Positions 55,489-64,000 of a stretch of DNA of 64,000 bases are shown here, piece after piece; position 1 is the stretch's first letter; every line of letters begins with the position of its first letter. Under the pieces are notes generated by a model. That model saw only the letters and a program-made list of their open reading frames with translations, was not told the DNA's origin and did not search any database. This DNA comes from Isoptericola halotolerans (GTDB lineage: Bacteria > Actinomycetota > Actinomycetes > Actinomycetales > Cellulomonadaceae). Where the stretch lies: NCBI RefSeq assembly GCF_013149785.1, contig NZ_JABEZU010000003.1, positions 186,001 to 250,000 of the forward strand, in the 5' to 3' direction. Made by a program: the position numbers and the translations under genes.

Positions 55489-56871
55489 TCAGGAGGTCGA
55501 GACCGAGCGCACCGCTTCGGCGACGGCCTCGGCGACGCGGTGGTCGAACACCCCGGGGATGACGAAGGCGCTGTTGAGCTCGTCGTCGTCGACGACGTCG
55601 GCGATCGCCAGGGCGGCGACGCGCAGCAGGTCGTCGGTGATCTCGGTGGCGCCGACGTCGAGCAGGCCGCGGAAGAGCCCGGGGAAGGCGAGGACGTTGT
55701 TGATCTGGTTGGGGTGGTCGCTGCGGCCGGTGGCCACGACGGCGGCGTGCTCGGCCGCGGCGATGGGGTCGACCTCGGGGGTGGGGTTGGCCAGGGCGAA
55801 CACGATCGCGTCGTCGTTCATGGTGGCGATGTCGGCCCCGGTGAGGATGTTGCCGGCGGAGACACCGATGAAGACGTCCGCGCCGGCCAGGCCTTCGCGC
55901 AGGGTGCCGGTGAACCGGTCGGTGTTGGTGTTCTCGGAGATCCAGCGGCGGTGGGGGTCGCCGTTGGTCAGGCCGGGGTGCAGGGCGCCCTCGCGCCCGA
56001 AGGCGACGATGTGCGCGGCTCCTTGGGCCTTGAGCAGGCGGATGATGGCGTTGCCCGCCGCGCCGACGCCGGAGACGGCGATCCGCACCTCGGACAGCTC
56101 CTTGCCGACGACCTTGAGGGCGTTGACCAGGGCGGCGAGCACGACGATGGCGGTGCCGTGCTGGTCGTCGTGGAAGACGGGGATGTCGAGCTCGGCGCGG
56201 AGCCGCGCCTCGATCTCGAAGCAGCGCGGTGCGGAGATGTCCTCGAGGTTGACTCCCCCGTACACGGGTGCGAGGGCCTTGACGATCGAGATGATCTCCT
56301 CGGTGTCGGTGGTGTCCAGGCACACGGGCCAGGCGTCGACGCCGCCGAACTGCTTGAACAGCGCTGCCTTGCCCTCCATGACGGGCAGGGCGGCGGCGGG
56401 GCCGATGTCGCCGAGGCCGAGCACCGCGGTGCCGTCGGTGACCACGGCCACGGTGTTGCGCTTGATGGTGAGGCGGCGGGCGTCGTCGGGGTTCTCGGCG
56501 ATGGCGGTGCACACGCGGGCGACGCCGGGGGTGTAGGCGCGTGACAGGTCGCGGCGTGTCTTGATGGGTGTCTTGAGCGCCACCTCGATCTTGCCGCCGA
56601 GGTGCAGCAGGAAGGTCGAGTCGGACCACTTGAGCACGTGCACCCCCGCCAGCGCCTCGAGGGTGGCCACGACCTGCTCGCTGTGCTGGGTGTCGACGGT
56701 GTCGCAGGTGACGTCCACCACGAGTCCGTCGGGGGTGGAGTGGGCGATGTCGACGCCGGTGACCGCGGCGCCGGCGTCGGCGACGGCGGCCACCACGGTG
56801 CTGGTGGCACGCTGGGAGGCGGGGACCTGCACGCGCAGGGTGATGGTGTAGCCAGGGCTGGGCAGTGCCAC
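55489..56871 (-). CDS. NAD(P)-dependent malic enzyme with N-terminal ACT domain
   Basis: 460 residues. ACT-like domain (about 1-75), malic N domain with AYTPGVARVC and GLGDIGPAAALPVMEGKA, metal-binding EDISAPRCFEIE and DDQHGTAIV, NAD domain with SGVGAAGNAI, and PTPEV near the end. Converts malate to pyruvate and CO2. GTG 56871 has AAGGGAA 6 nt upstream. The ACT domain suggests control by an amino acid. Confidence 0.93.
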   Translation of the reverse strand: MALPSPGYTITLRVQVPASQRATSTVVAAVADAGAAVTGVDIAHSTPDGLVVDVTCDTVDTQHSEQVVATLEALAGVHVLKWSDSTFLLHLGGKIEVALKTPIKTRRDLSRAYTPGVARVCTAIAENPDDARRLTIKRNTVAVVTDGTAVLGLGDIGPAAALPVMEGKAALFKQFGGVDAWPVCLDTTDTEEIISIVKALAPVYGGVNLEDISAPRCFEIEARLRAELDIPVFHDDQHGTAIVVLAALVNALKVVGKELSEVRIAVSGVGAAGNAIIRLLKAQGAAHIVAFGREGALHPGLTNGDPHRRWISENTNTDRFTGTLREGLAGADVFIGVSAGNILTGADIATMNDDAIVFALANPTPEVDPIAAAEHAAVVATGRSDHPNQINNVLAFPGLFRGLLDVGATEITDDLLRVAALAIADVVDDDELNSAFVIPGVFDHRVAEAVAEAVRSVSTS

Positions 56872-56952
56872 GGCGGTTCCCTTCGAGACGGCGACGTTGC
56901 CGGCGCCCAACCTACCGGACCTGACCTGCCGGCCGGCACAGGCCGGCGCCGG

Positions 56953-58317
56953 TCACTGCGCAGTCGACCGGCACCCTGCGGCGCGTGCGAGGTGCAGCAC
57001 GGTGGCACCTGCCAGGACCATGACGAGGGCGCCGGTGGGAAGGACGAGAGGGCCGTGGCGGCCGGTCCCGGCGACCGTGAGCCACAGCAGGCCACCGACG
57101 GTGGCCGCGTACGCGCCGACGACCGGCCCGGTGCGTGCCAGGCGGGCCGCGGCGGCCGCACGCCGGGTGCGGTGGCCGTCGGTGGGTACGCCCGGGCGGC
57201 GACGTGCGGAGGCACGGTTCTCGATCGGGGCGAGCAGCATCACGAGCACGGCCAGGACCACGGCGAGCGCCGCGAGCCAGGGGACGCGCCCGGACCACCA
57301 CGCGGTGGTGCTCGGGTCGCTGGGGGGCAGCCACCCGAGCGTGTCGAGGGCGAGCGCGCCGAGCAGGGCGGCGACCAGGTGCCACAGGTAGACGGTGAGC
57401 ACGACGGTGTTGACGGCGACCACCGCGGTCCAGGGGCCCGGGCGGGCCAGCCACTGCCGGGCGGGCCGTGAGAGGAGGGCGACGACGCCGAGCTGGGTGG
57501 TGGCGAGCGCCAGGAGCGCCAGGGTGGGTGGTGCGGGGTTCTGCATCGCGGCCCCGGGCACGGTCACCATGCTCACGGGGTAGGGTCCGGGCACGGTGAG
57601 CAGCACGAGCGCGGCCATGCCGGCGACGACGATCAGTGCGGCGCGTCGGGGGCCGAGCGCCAGGGTGCCGTCGTGCCAGGCGTAGCCGGCGTGGTGGACG
57701 GCGAGCCAGCCGAAGACGAAGCTGCCGGCCCCGGCGAGCTCGTGGCCGGTGGTGAACCGCAGCAGGTCGCCGGCGGCGACGCCGGCGACCAGGACGACGG
57801 GCACGGCGAGGCCGTAGCGTTCGTGCAGCCGGTAGGTCAGGGGTGTCAGCGCGGTCACGCCGAGGTAGACCACGAGGAACCACAGCGGCAGGATCACGAG
57901 CGCGACGGCCTGCTCGACGACGTCGGGCGGGGCGTGTGCCAGCCGGGCGACGCCGGCCCCGGCGGCCACGACGAGCAGGAAGACGGTCAGCGGCGGGAAC
58001 AACCGGGCGCTGCGGTCGAGCAGCCAGGCCGTGGCGGTCTCGCCGCGGTCGCGCTGGTGGGTCCACGAGATCGCGCTGACGGCACCGCCGACGAGGAAGA
58101 ACACCGGCATGACCTGGAACAACCAGGTCAGCCCGTGGGCCCAGGCCAGCTGCGGCAGGGCGGTGAAGCCGGTCAGGTGGCCGTCGTGCGTGCGTCCCAC
58201 GGTCATCAGGAGCCAGTGCCCCACGACGACGGCGCAGATCGCGGCGGCGCGCAGCAGGTCGAGGTCACGGCGTCGTGACGCCGGCGTGCGTGCCGCCGCC
58301 TGCCTGATCGGGCGCAC
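56953..58317 (-). CDS. Acyltransferase family 3 membrane protein
   Basis: 454 residues, about ten membrane helices. RDLDLLRAAAICAVVVGHWLL holds the conserved His near the first helix, and PVFFLVGG plus LWFLVVYLG are typical of the OafA/YrhL family, which O-acylates glycans or lipids. GTG 58317 is supported by TACCGT 6 nt upstream on the minus strand. The divergent gene is a phosphotransferase. Confidence 0.87.
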   Translation of the reverse strand: MRPIRQAAARTPASRRRDLDLLRAAAICAVVVGHWLLMTVGRTHDGHLTGFTALPQLAWAHGLTWLFQVMPVFFLVGGAVSAISWTHQRDRGETATAWLLDRSARLFPPLTVFLLVVAAGAGVARLAHAPPDVVEQAVALVILPLWFLVVYLGVTALTPLTYRLHERYGLAVPVVLVAGVAAGDLLRFTTGHELAGAGSFVFGWLAVHHAGYAWHDGTLALGPRRAALIVVAGMAALVLLTVPGPYPVSMVTVPGAAMQNPAPPTLALLALATTQLGVVALLSRPARQWLARPGPWTAVVAVNTVVLTVYLWHLVAALLGALALDTLGWLPPSDPSTTAWWSGRVPWLAALAVVLAVLVMLLAPIENRASARRRPGVPTDGHRTRRAAAAARLARTGPVVGAYAATVGGLLWLTVAGTGRHGPLVLPTGALVMVLAGATVLHLARAAGCRSTAQ

Positions 58318-58426
58318 CGTCCCACGGTATCGAGACGGCGGCTCCAGGCATGTCGGGCGCTCGCGCACCCGGGTGCCGCGAGCGCGGACGGGGGGCGGCC
58401 ACCGGTGTGCCGGTAGGTTGCCGTGG

Positions 58427-59281
58427 GTGACCAGCGACCTTCCCGGCCTCGACGACGCCCAGCGTGCGCTCGTGCGGTCCTGGTTGGGTGAGACGGCGCT
58501 CGTGGCCGACCACTCCTGGGGCCTCACCGACACCGCGGTGCTCCGCCTGCGGGCCGAGGACGGCACGCACGTCGCGGTGAAGGCCTCCGGGCCCGCCGAC
58601 CACCACCTGGATCGCGAGATCGTCGCCCACCAGACGCTGCTGGCGCCGCTGGTGTCCGGTGGGCGGGTGCCGCGGCTGCTGCACGCCGACCGCGAGCGCC
58701 ACCTGCTGGCCACCGCGTGGCTGCCGGGCGACCTCGTCGAGGGAGGTGCGGCCGAGAACGACCCGGACACCTACCGCCAGGCGGGCGAGCTGCTGGCGAG
58801 CCTGCACGCGCTGGGTACGCACGTGGACGGCGACTGGGAGGCGGCGCAGGACGCGCGCGCGATGCAGTGGCTGGACGCGCCGCACCGCATCGACGCCCGT
58901 CGCGAGGAGCGGCTGCGTGCGGTGGTGGCGGCGCACGCGCACCCGCCGGTGCGGGTGGTGCCCACCCACGGCGACTTCCACCCGCGCAACTGGGTCGTCG
59001 ACGACGGCGTGGTACGCCTCATCGACTTCGGGCGGGCGGACTGGCGCGCGCCGTGCACGGACCTGGCCCGCCTGGACCGTCAGCAGCTGGCCGGTCGCGA
59101 GGATCTCGCTGCGGCGTTCGTGGCCGGCTACGGCGGTGACCCGCGCACGGGGTCCGCCTGGCGGCGCACCCTGGTGCGCGAGGCGATCGGGACGGCGGTG
59201 TGGGCCTGTCGGGTCGGTGACACCAGGTTCGAGGCGCACGGTCACCGCCTGATCGACGCGGCGCTCAGGGACGGCGGCTGA
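58427..59281 (+). CDS. Aminoglycoside phosphotransferase-like kinase
   Basis: 284 residues, protein-kinase-like fold. HVAVKASG (ATP lysine), the catalytic loop THGDFHPRNWV (Brenner motif) and IDFGRAD (metal Asp) are intact. It may phosphorylate an antibiotic, choline or another small alcohol; not decidable. TAGGTT (58414-58419) stands 7 nt before the GTG. Confidence 0.87.
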   Translation: MTSDLPGLDDAQRALVRSWLGETALVADHSWGLTDTAVLRLRAEDGTHVAVKASGPADHHLDREIVAHQTLLAPLVSGGRVPRLLHADRERHLLATAWLPGDLVEGGAAENDPDTYRQAGELLASLHALGTHVDGDWEAAQDARAMQWLDAPHRIDARREERLRAVVAAHAHPPVRVVPTHGDFHPRNWVVDDGVVRLIDFGRADWRAPCTDLARLDRQQLAGREDLAAAFVAGYGGDPRTGSAWRRTLVREAIGTAVWACRVGDTRFEAHGHRLIDAALRDGG

Positions 59282-59302
59282 CGCACCGGCCGGCGTCGAA
59301 CC

Positions 59303-60322
59303 TCAGCGCCACCCGAGCGCCGGGGCGACGTGCTGCACGACGTTCTCCACGACGTGCGCGTTGTACTCCACCCCGAGCTGGTTGGGCACCGTCAGCAGCA
59401 GCGTGTCGGCCGCGGCGATCGCGGTGTCGCCCTCCAGGTCGGCCACGATCTCGTCGATCTCGCCGGCGTAGGTCTTGCCGAACCGGGCCCGGACGCCGTC
59501 GAGGATGCCGACCTGGTCGGTCGAGCGGGTCTCGAGCCCGAAGTAGGCGCGGTCGCGGTCGTCGGTGATCGGGAAGATCGACCGGGACACCGACACGCGC
59601 GGCTCCCAGGGGTGACCCGCGGCGGACCAGGCGTCGCGGAACCGCTGGATCTGCTCGGCCTGCAACGCGTGGAACGGCACCCCGGTGTCCTCGGTGAGCA
59701 GCGTCGAGCTCATGAGGTTCATCCCCTGGGCGGCGGTCCACTCGGCGGTCGCGCGCGAGCCCGCCCCCCACCAGATGCGCCGTCGCAGGCCCGGCGAGTG
59801 CGGTTCAAGGCGCAGCAGGCCGGGCGGGTTGGGGAACATCGGTCGCGGGCTCGGCTCCGCGAACCCCTCGCCGTCCAGCAGCTCGAGGAACCGTGCGGTG
59901 TGCCGGCGGGCCATGGCGGCGTCGTCCTCCCCCGTGGCCGGGACGTGGTCGAAGTGCCGGTAGCCCTCGATGACCTGCTCGGGTGATCCCCGCGAGATGC
60001 CGAGCTGGAGCCGCCCGCCGGAGATGAGGTCCGCCGCTCCGGCGTCCTCGGCCATGTAGGCGGGGTTCTCGTAGCGCATGTCGATCACGCCCGTGCCGAT
60101 CTCGATGCGGCTCGTGCGCGCCCCGACCGCGGCCAGCAGCGGGAACGGGCTGGCCAGCTGACGGGCGAAGTGGTGCACCCGGAAGTACGCACCGTCGGCC
60201 CCGAGCTCCTCGACGGCCTCGGCGAGCTCGATCGACTGCGTCAGCACGTCCGCGGCGCTGCGAGTCGCCGAGGACGGGTGGTCGGTCCAGTGACCGAAGG
60301 ACAGGAACCCGATGTGCTTCAT
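59303..60322 (-). CDS. LLM-class flavin-dependent oxidoreductase
   Basis: 339 residues, bacterial luciferase-like TIM barrel. IGFLSFGHWTDHP, YFRVHHFARQLASPFPLL, RIEIGTGVIDMRYENP, GRLQLGISRGSPEQV and IWWGAGSRATAEW are characteristic. Uses FMNH2 (or F420) to act on an unknown substrate. Divergent from the SRPBCC gene. Confidence 0.9.
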   Translation of the reverse strand: MKHIGFLSFGHWTDHPSSATRSAADVLTQSIELAEAVEELGADGAYFRVHHFARQLASPFPLLAAVGARTSRIEIGTGVIDMRYENPAYMAEDAGAADLISGGRLQLGISRGSPEQVIEGYRHFDHVPATGEDDAAMARRHTARFLELLDGEGFAEPSPRPMFPNPPGLLRLEPHSPGLRRRIWWGAGSRATAEWTAAQGMNLMSSTLLTEDTGVPFHALQAEQIQRFRDAWSAAGHPWEPRVSVSRSIFPITDDRDRAYFGLETRSTDQVGILDGVRARFGKTYAGEIDEIVADLEGDTAIAAADTLLLTVPNQLGVEYNAHVVENVVQHVAPALGWR

Positions 60323-60400
60323 ACCGGCGTCAACGCGTGCCTGCGGGCGGCATTCCCGGCCGGGTCGACGTCCAGCCGCCCGGGCCATAGTGTCGAGCAC

Positions 60401-60922
60401 GTGCCCAGGGACCCGGTGGTGACGACCAGCGTGCTCGCCGTCCCGCGAGCGGTGCTGTGGCGCCACGCGACGTCGTTCGCCGGGATCCGGGCCGAGCTGT
60501 GGCCGTGGGTCGCGATGACCACCCCGCCGGCGATGCGTGGACCGGCCGGCGGCGCGCCGATGACGACGGGCGGCCCGCTGGGACGCAGCGTGCTCCTGCT
60601 GGGAGGCTGGTTCCCGGTCGAGTACGACGACGTGGTGGTCGCCCAGGTGGAACCCGGCCGTCGGTTCGTCGAACGGTCGCAGACCCTGACCATGGCGCGC
60701 TGGGAGCACGAGCGGGCGCTGGAGGACGTCGAACCGGGCGCGTGCCGGGTGCGTGACGTCGTCTCCTTCGACCTGCGGGCGGTGCCCCGCAGCGTCCCGG
60801 GCGCCGCCCGCGCGGTCCGCGCGACGGTGTCGGCCCTCTTCGCCCACCGGCACCGACGACTGCGCGCACGCTTCGGGGTCCCGGGGGCCGGAGCGCAGAC
60901 TGCTCGAGGTGCGGGCCCATGA
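60401..60922 (+). CDS. SRPBCC-like protein
   Basis: 173 residues. FPVEYDDVVVAQVEPGRRFVERSQTL and CRVRDVVSFDLR, followed by FAHRHRRLRARFG at the end, fit the helix-grip (Bet v1/polyketide cyclase) pattern; a ligand-binding role is presumed. GTG 60401 is chosen because TAGTGT (60388-60393) lies 7 nt upstream; GTG 60416 and 60419 are also possible. Overlaps the hydrolase gene by 4 nt. Confidence 0.72.
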   Translation: MPRDPVVTTSVLAVPRAVLWRHATSFAGIRAELWPWVAMTTPPAMRGPAGGAPMTTGGPLGRSVLLLGGWFPVEYDDVVVAQVEPGRRFVERSQTLTMARWEHERALEDVEPGACRVRDVVSFDLRAVPRSVPGAARAVRATVSALFAHRHRRLRARFGVPGAGAQTARGAGP

Positions 60923-61695
60923 TCCTCGCCCACGACGACGCCGGTGCCGGCACGCCCGTCCTGCTCGTGCACGCCGGCGTCGCCGACCGCCGCATGTGGG
61001 AACCCCTCGTCCCCGCGTTGAGCCACGCCTTCCGCGTGGTCCGCCCCGACCTGCGCGGGTTCGGTGACACACCGTTGCCGGGCGGCGAGTACGCCGACGC
61101 CGACGACCTCGCCACGCTCCTGGACCACCTGGACGTGGCCGACGCCGTCGTCGTCGGCTCCTCGTTCGGCGGGCGCGTCGCGCTCGAGCTGGCCGCCACC
61201 CATCCCGGTCGGGTGCGCGAGCTCGTCCTGCTCAACCCGGACCTGGACGGCGTCGCACCGACCGAGACCGCCGAGGCCTTCGACGCCGCGGAGGACCGGC
61301 TGCTGGAAGCCGACGACCTCGAGGGCGCCGTGCGCCTCAACGTCGCCACCTGGCTCGGCCCCGACGCAGACCTGTCGGTGCGCGAGGCGCTCGCGGCCAT
61401 GCAGCGCCGAGCGTTCGACATCCAGCTCGCCGCCGACGCCAGCGACGACCCTCCCGAGCCGCGCCGGGCGGCGGTGGACCTGGAGGCCGTCGTCGTGCCC
61501 ACGGTGGTGGTCACCGGCGCGCACGACATGGACCACTTCCGCCACCTCGCGGCGTACGCCGCCGAGCACATCGGCGGCGCGGAGCTCGTCGAGCTGGACT
61601 GGGCCGGTCACCTGCCGGCGCTCGAACGCCCCGACGCGGTGCGGGCGCTGCTGCTCGACGTGCTGCGCGACGACCCGACCGTGCACGCCCCCTGA
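60919..61695 (+). CDS. Alpha/beta hydrolase
   Basis: 258 residues. LLVHAGVADRRMWEPL (oxyanion side), nucleophile elbow GSSFGG (Ser), acid in TGAHDMDHF and the catalytic His in WAGHLPALERP. A family of esterases, lactonases and C-C hydrolases; the SRPBCC partner, translationally coupled, could belong to the same small pathway. Confidence 0.9.
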   Translation: MILAHDDAGAGTPVLLVHAGVADRRMWEPLVPALSHAFRVVRPDLRGFGDTPLPGGEYADADDLATLLDHLDVADAVVVGSSFGGRVALELAATHPGRVRELVLLNPDLDGVAPTETAEAFDAAEDRLLEADDLEGAVRLNVATWLGPDADLSVREALAAMQRRAFDIQLAADASDDPPEPRRAAVDLEAVVVPTVVVTGAHDMDHFRHLAAYAAEHIGGAELVELDWAGHLPALERPDAVRALLLDVLRDDPTVHAP

Positions 61696-61699
61696 GACC

Positions 61700-62209
61700 T
61701 CAGGCCGGGCAGCCTTCCCGGGCACGTGGGGTGGCCGACGTCGGCTCCCCGGACGGGTCGAAGGATCGCTGCAGCGTGAAGGCCCACGCCGTCGGGCCGT
61801 GGGCACGCAGGTGCAGCACGCGCTCCTCGGCCTCGGCGACGGTGGGGCGATGGCCTGCGGTCACCCACCAGCACGCGGTGTAGGCCTCGGTCATCCGCGA
61901 GAACCACTCGCGCCGGCGCTGCAGCACGGCACGGTGCAGGCCGCCGTAGACGAACGTCGACAACGCGGCGAGGTCCTGCCACACCGACATGTTGACGATC
62001 ACGCCCGGCGAGTCGTCGACGTCGAACCGGAAACCCTCGATGTCCGTCGCGTCGCCCCCTTCGCTCTGCAGGCGCCACACGTAGCCCGGTGAGCTCTCGG
62101 CGAGGTGGTTCACCGGTGCCAGCAGGTCGACGAAGCCGGCGAGCGCCTCGCTGTCCAGCGGGGCCAGCAGGCGGGCGACGTTGACCTGGGCGAGCTCGAA
62201 CGACGACAT
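61700..62209 (-). CDS. DUF3291 protein
   Basis: 169 residues. ELAQVNVARLLAPLDSEALAGFVD opens and VNMSVWQDLAALSTFVYGG with WWVTAGHRPT follows; this is the DUF3291 pattern, a ferredoxin-like fold related to antibiotic biosynthesis monooxygenases. No function established. Confidence 0.87.
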   Translation of the reverse strand: MSSFELAQVNVARLLAPLDSEALAGFVDLLAPVNHLAESSPGYVWRLQSEGGDATDIEGFRFDVDDSPGVIVNMSVWQDLAALSTFVYGGLHRAVLQRRREWFSRMTEAYTACWWVTAGHRPTVAEAEERVLHLRAHGPTAWAFTLQRSFDPSGEPTSATPRAREGCPA

Positions 62210-62281
62210 GGGCGCGATCCTGGCACAGCGGCGCCGCTGGCACCACGCCCGGTGTCCGGTACGGCGCTCGCGCCCGGCCGT

Positions 62282-63724
62282 TCAGGACCGGTCGCGGTCC
62301 TGGGCGGCGAACCACGTCACGGCGAGCACGCAGGCGTCGTCACGGCGCGTCGACCCGGTGGCGGTGACCTGTGCCCGCAGGGCCTCACCGGCCGGAGGCC
62401 GGCGCACGGTGCGCGCCAGGTGCGCCAGCCCGTCGGGCAACGCCTGGTCGCGCCGCTCGACCACCCCGTCGGTGTACAGCAGGACCGCGTCGCCCGGTGC
62501 GAGCCGTACCTGGCCCTGCCCGCGGGGTGGACCGACCTGCCCCGGGTGCGCCCCGAGCGGGGTCGATCGACCGTCCCACAGGTACTCGACGGCGTCGCGA
62601 CCGACCCGCAGCGGCGGCAGGTGGCCGGCACAGGCGTAGGAGAGCACACCGCTGCCGGTGTCGAGCTCGGCGTAGACGAGGGTCGAGCCGAAACCCACCT
62701 GCCGGTCCACGACGAACCGGTCGACCAGGTCGAGCACCTGAGCCGGACCGAGGTCGGGGCCTGCCAGCGCCCGGGTCGCCGTGCGCAGCTGGCCCATCGT
62801 GGTCGCGGCCGCCAGACCGCTGCCGACCACGTCGCCCACGACGACGGCCAGGGTGGTCGGGTCGACCCAGAACGCGTCGTACCAGTCGCCGCCGACCTCC
62901 ATGCCGCTGTCGGCGGGGACGTACTGCGCCGAGACGACGACGTCGTGACGGCGCGGGAGGTCGACCGTGAGCATGGCGTGCTGCAGCTCGTGGGCCACCG
63001 ACATGCTCCGCTCGTGCAGCAGCGCACGGTCCAGCGCCACCCCGCCCTGCTGAGCGATCGTGGCCAGGGCGTCGATGTCCAGCGGCGGGTCGGCGGGACG
63101 GCCCCGCACGCCCACGACCAGGTCACCGTGCGAGCCGGCGGCACCGACGACCGCGACCGTCAGGTCCCCTTGCGGCCCGCGGCGCACCCCACCGGCGGCG
63201 GCCACCGGCCGTTCGAGGGCCACGTCGGCCACCCCCGGGTGCGAACCGACGGCCGCCAGCAGCGCGGCACGGACCTGGTCACCCCCGGCGGCGTGCGACA
63301 GCGCGGCCGTGGCCTGCTGCACCCAGCGCAGACGCTCGGCCGACCGCTCGGCCGTCTCCCGGGCGCGCACCAGCTGCTGCTCGAACTCCGCCCGACGACG
63401 CACCGCCAGCACCGCGACGTCGATCCCGCTCGGCGTGACCGCCGCCGTGAGCAGTGCCGGCAGGGGTCCGTCGGGGGTGCGCACCTCGATGCGCACGGCC
63501 TCGACGCGACCGGTCAGCGTCAGGGTGGGCGTCACGTGCGTGTCCCAGTAGATGCGTCCGCCCACGGTGAGCAGGTCGCCGATCCTGCGTCCGGTCACCT
63601 CGTGGGCAGCGCCGTCCGGCCCCGCTGCCCAGGCGACGAACGTGTCGTTCGCCCGCAGCACGTGGCCGTCCGTGTCCAGGTGCAGCAGGCCCAGCGGCGC
63701 CGTCGACCAGGCGTCGGTGCTCAT
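62282..63724 (-). CDS. PAS-PP2C phosphatase, RsbP-like
   Basis: 480 residues. PAS domain (about 5-115), linking helix (about 130-165), GAF-like domain (about 165-250) and a SpoIIE-type PP2C domain (about 265-475) with GGDWYDAF, VVGDVVGSGLAAA and LLYTDGVVERRD. Together with the hydrolase just upstream (ATGA overlap) it matches the RsbQ-RsbP pair of Bacillus, which dephosphorylates the anti-anti-sigma factor under energy stress. The GAF insertion is not in Bacillus RsbP. Confidence 0.9.
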   Translation of the reverse strand: MSTDAWSTAPLGLLHLDTDGHVLRANDTFVAWAAGPDGAAHEVTGRRIGDLLTVGGRIYWDTHVTPTLTLTGRVEAVRIEVRTPDGPLPALLTAAVTPSGIDVAVLAVRRRAEFEQQLVRARETAERSAERLRWVQQATAALSHAAGGDQVRAALLAAVGSHPGVADVALERPVAAAGGVRRGPQGDLTVAVVGAAGSHGDLVVGVRGRPADPPLDIDALATIAQQGGVALDRALLHERSMSVAHELQHAMLTVDLPRRHDVVVSAQYVPADSGMEVGGDWYDAFWVDPTTLAVVVGDVVGSGLAAATTMGQLRTATRALAGPDLGPAQVLDLVDRFVVDRQVGFGSTLVYAELDTGSGVLSYACAGHLPPLRVGRDAVEYLWDGRSTPLGAHPGQVGPPRGQGQVRLAPGDAVLLYTDGVVERRDQALPDGLAHLARTVRRPPAGEALRAQVTATGSTRRDDACVLAVTWFAAQDRDRS

Positions 63725-64000
63725 CTTGGCGGGTGCGGGCCGGGCGGGCCGCCCAGGTAGTCCAGCACGGCCGCCGTGAGCACCTCGGGCGCGCTGAGCT
63801 GTGGGCAGTGACCCACGGCGTCGATCAGGACGAACTGCGAGCCGGCCAGGTGCTCGTGGACGTAGCGGCCCACCTCCACCGGCGCGATGACGTCCTCGCG
63901 GCACTGCACGACCAGGCTCGGGACGTGCACCCGTGCCAGGTCGGCCCGGTTGTCCGACAGGAACGTCGCGCGAGCGAACGCGCGGGCCACCTGCGGGTCG
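63721..64000 (-). CDS. RsbQ-like alpha/beta hydrolase (5' end outside window)
   Basis: The last 92 codons are visible. FLSDNRADLARVHVPSLVVQC, EDVIAPVEVGRYVHEHLAGS and DAVGHCPQLSAPE are strikingly like RsbQ, including the catalytic Asp and His. RsbQ is thought to hydrolyse or bind a small ligand and hand a signal to the PAS domain of RsbP. The stop overlaps the RsbP-like start. Confidence 0.88.
   Translation of the reverse strand, partial: DPQVARAFARATFLSDNRADLARVHVPSLVVQCREDVIAPVEVGRYVHEHLAGSQFVLIDAVGHCPQLSAPEVLTAAVLDYLGGPPGPHPPR

Noticed and set aside
53548-56544. Open frame of 998 codons on the plus strand opposite metF-like and malic enzyme genes
   Set aside because: Crosses three genes in different frames, Arg/Gly/Val rich, no start signal; a shadow.
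62105-63760. Open frame of 551 codons on the plus strand opposite the RsbP-like gene
   Set aside because: Antisense to a gene with clear PAS and PP2C motifs; a shadow.

Overview
The window is about 64 kb of very GC-rich chromosomal DNA from an actinobacterium, most likely a member of the Micrococcales close to the Cellulomonadaceae. This rests on gene content rather than a search: mihF next to gmk, an actinobacterial PriA lacking ATPase motifs, a pgsA-like/DUF881/sbp/DUF881/garA/ftsR/bfn/merR cluster, an F420-type (deazaflavin) reductase, and many GTG/TTG starts. I saw no rRNA, tRNA, CRISPR array, insertion sequence or prophage.

Layout. (1) 1-3.5 kb: a truncated unknown gene, a berberine-bridge-type flavoprotein behind a MerR-type promoter, a type II dehydroquinase, and a SatD-like protein with a small membrane partner behind a striking inverted repeat. 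(2) 3.6-13.8 kb: efp-nusB, a strong terminator, then the pyrimidine operon pyrR-pyrB-pyrC-PH protein-carA-carB-pyrF. Every junction in the operon overlaps by 1 or 4 nt, and a PyrR-binding RNA element sits on the ribosome-binding site of pyrR. (3) 14-23.3 kb: mihF-gmk-rpoZ-coaBC-metK-priA-HAD-fmt-rsmB. (4) 23.3-27.8 kb: an accessory block (hipBA, GNAT, DGPF protein plus ECF42-type sigma factor, DUF1761 protein) lying between rsmB and rpe. (5) 27.8-34 kb: rpe, a lipoprotein, mgtE, hisE-hisG, a PH-like membrane protein and a DEAD-box RNA helicase. (6) 34.3-39.8 kb: the actinobacterial growth/division cluster, lacking the gcvH found at this place in mycobacteria. (7) 39.8-64 kb: mostly accessory genes. 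They include a metallo-hydrolase, a phospholipase D-type lipid synthase, a lone tyrosine recombinase, a TetR/FAD-monooxygenase pair sharing a double palindrome, a guanidinium exporter under a guanidine-III riboswitch, a processive family 2 glycosyltransferase with a 56-residue membrane peptide, a lactone oxidase, a UvrA-like ATPase with paired operators, an AraC-glyoxalase-F420 reductase operon, a MATE exporter, a methylenetetrahydrofolate reductase-like protein, malic enzyme, a membrane acyltransferase and, at the right edge, an RsbQ-RsbP energy-stress module.

A feature running through the window is the large number of genes whose only visible promoter element is a TANNNT -10 box placed 6-8 nt before the start codon, so that transcription should begin at or next to the start codon (leaderless mRNA). 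This was used to settle several start sites. The candidate for an undescribed system is the SatD-like gene pair: a protein with a cyclase/GGDEF-like signature and a C-terminal helix-turn-helix, coupled to a small membrane protein and preceded by a near-perfect inverted repeat that surrounds its promoter.
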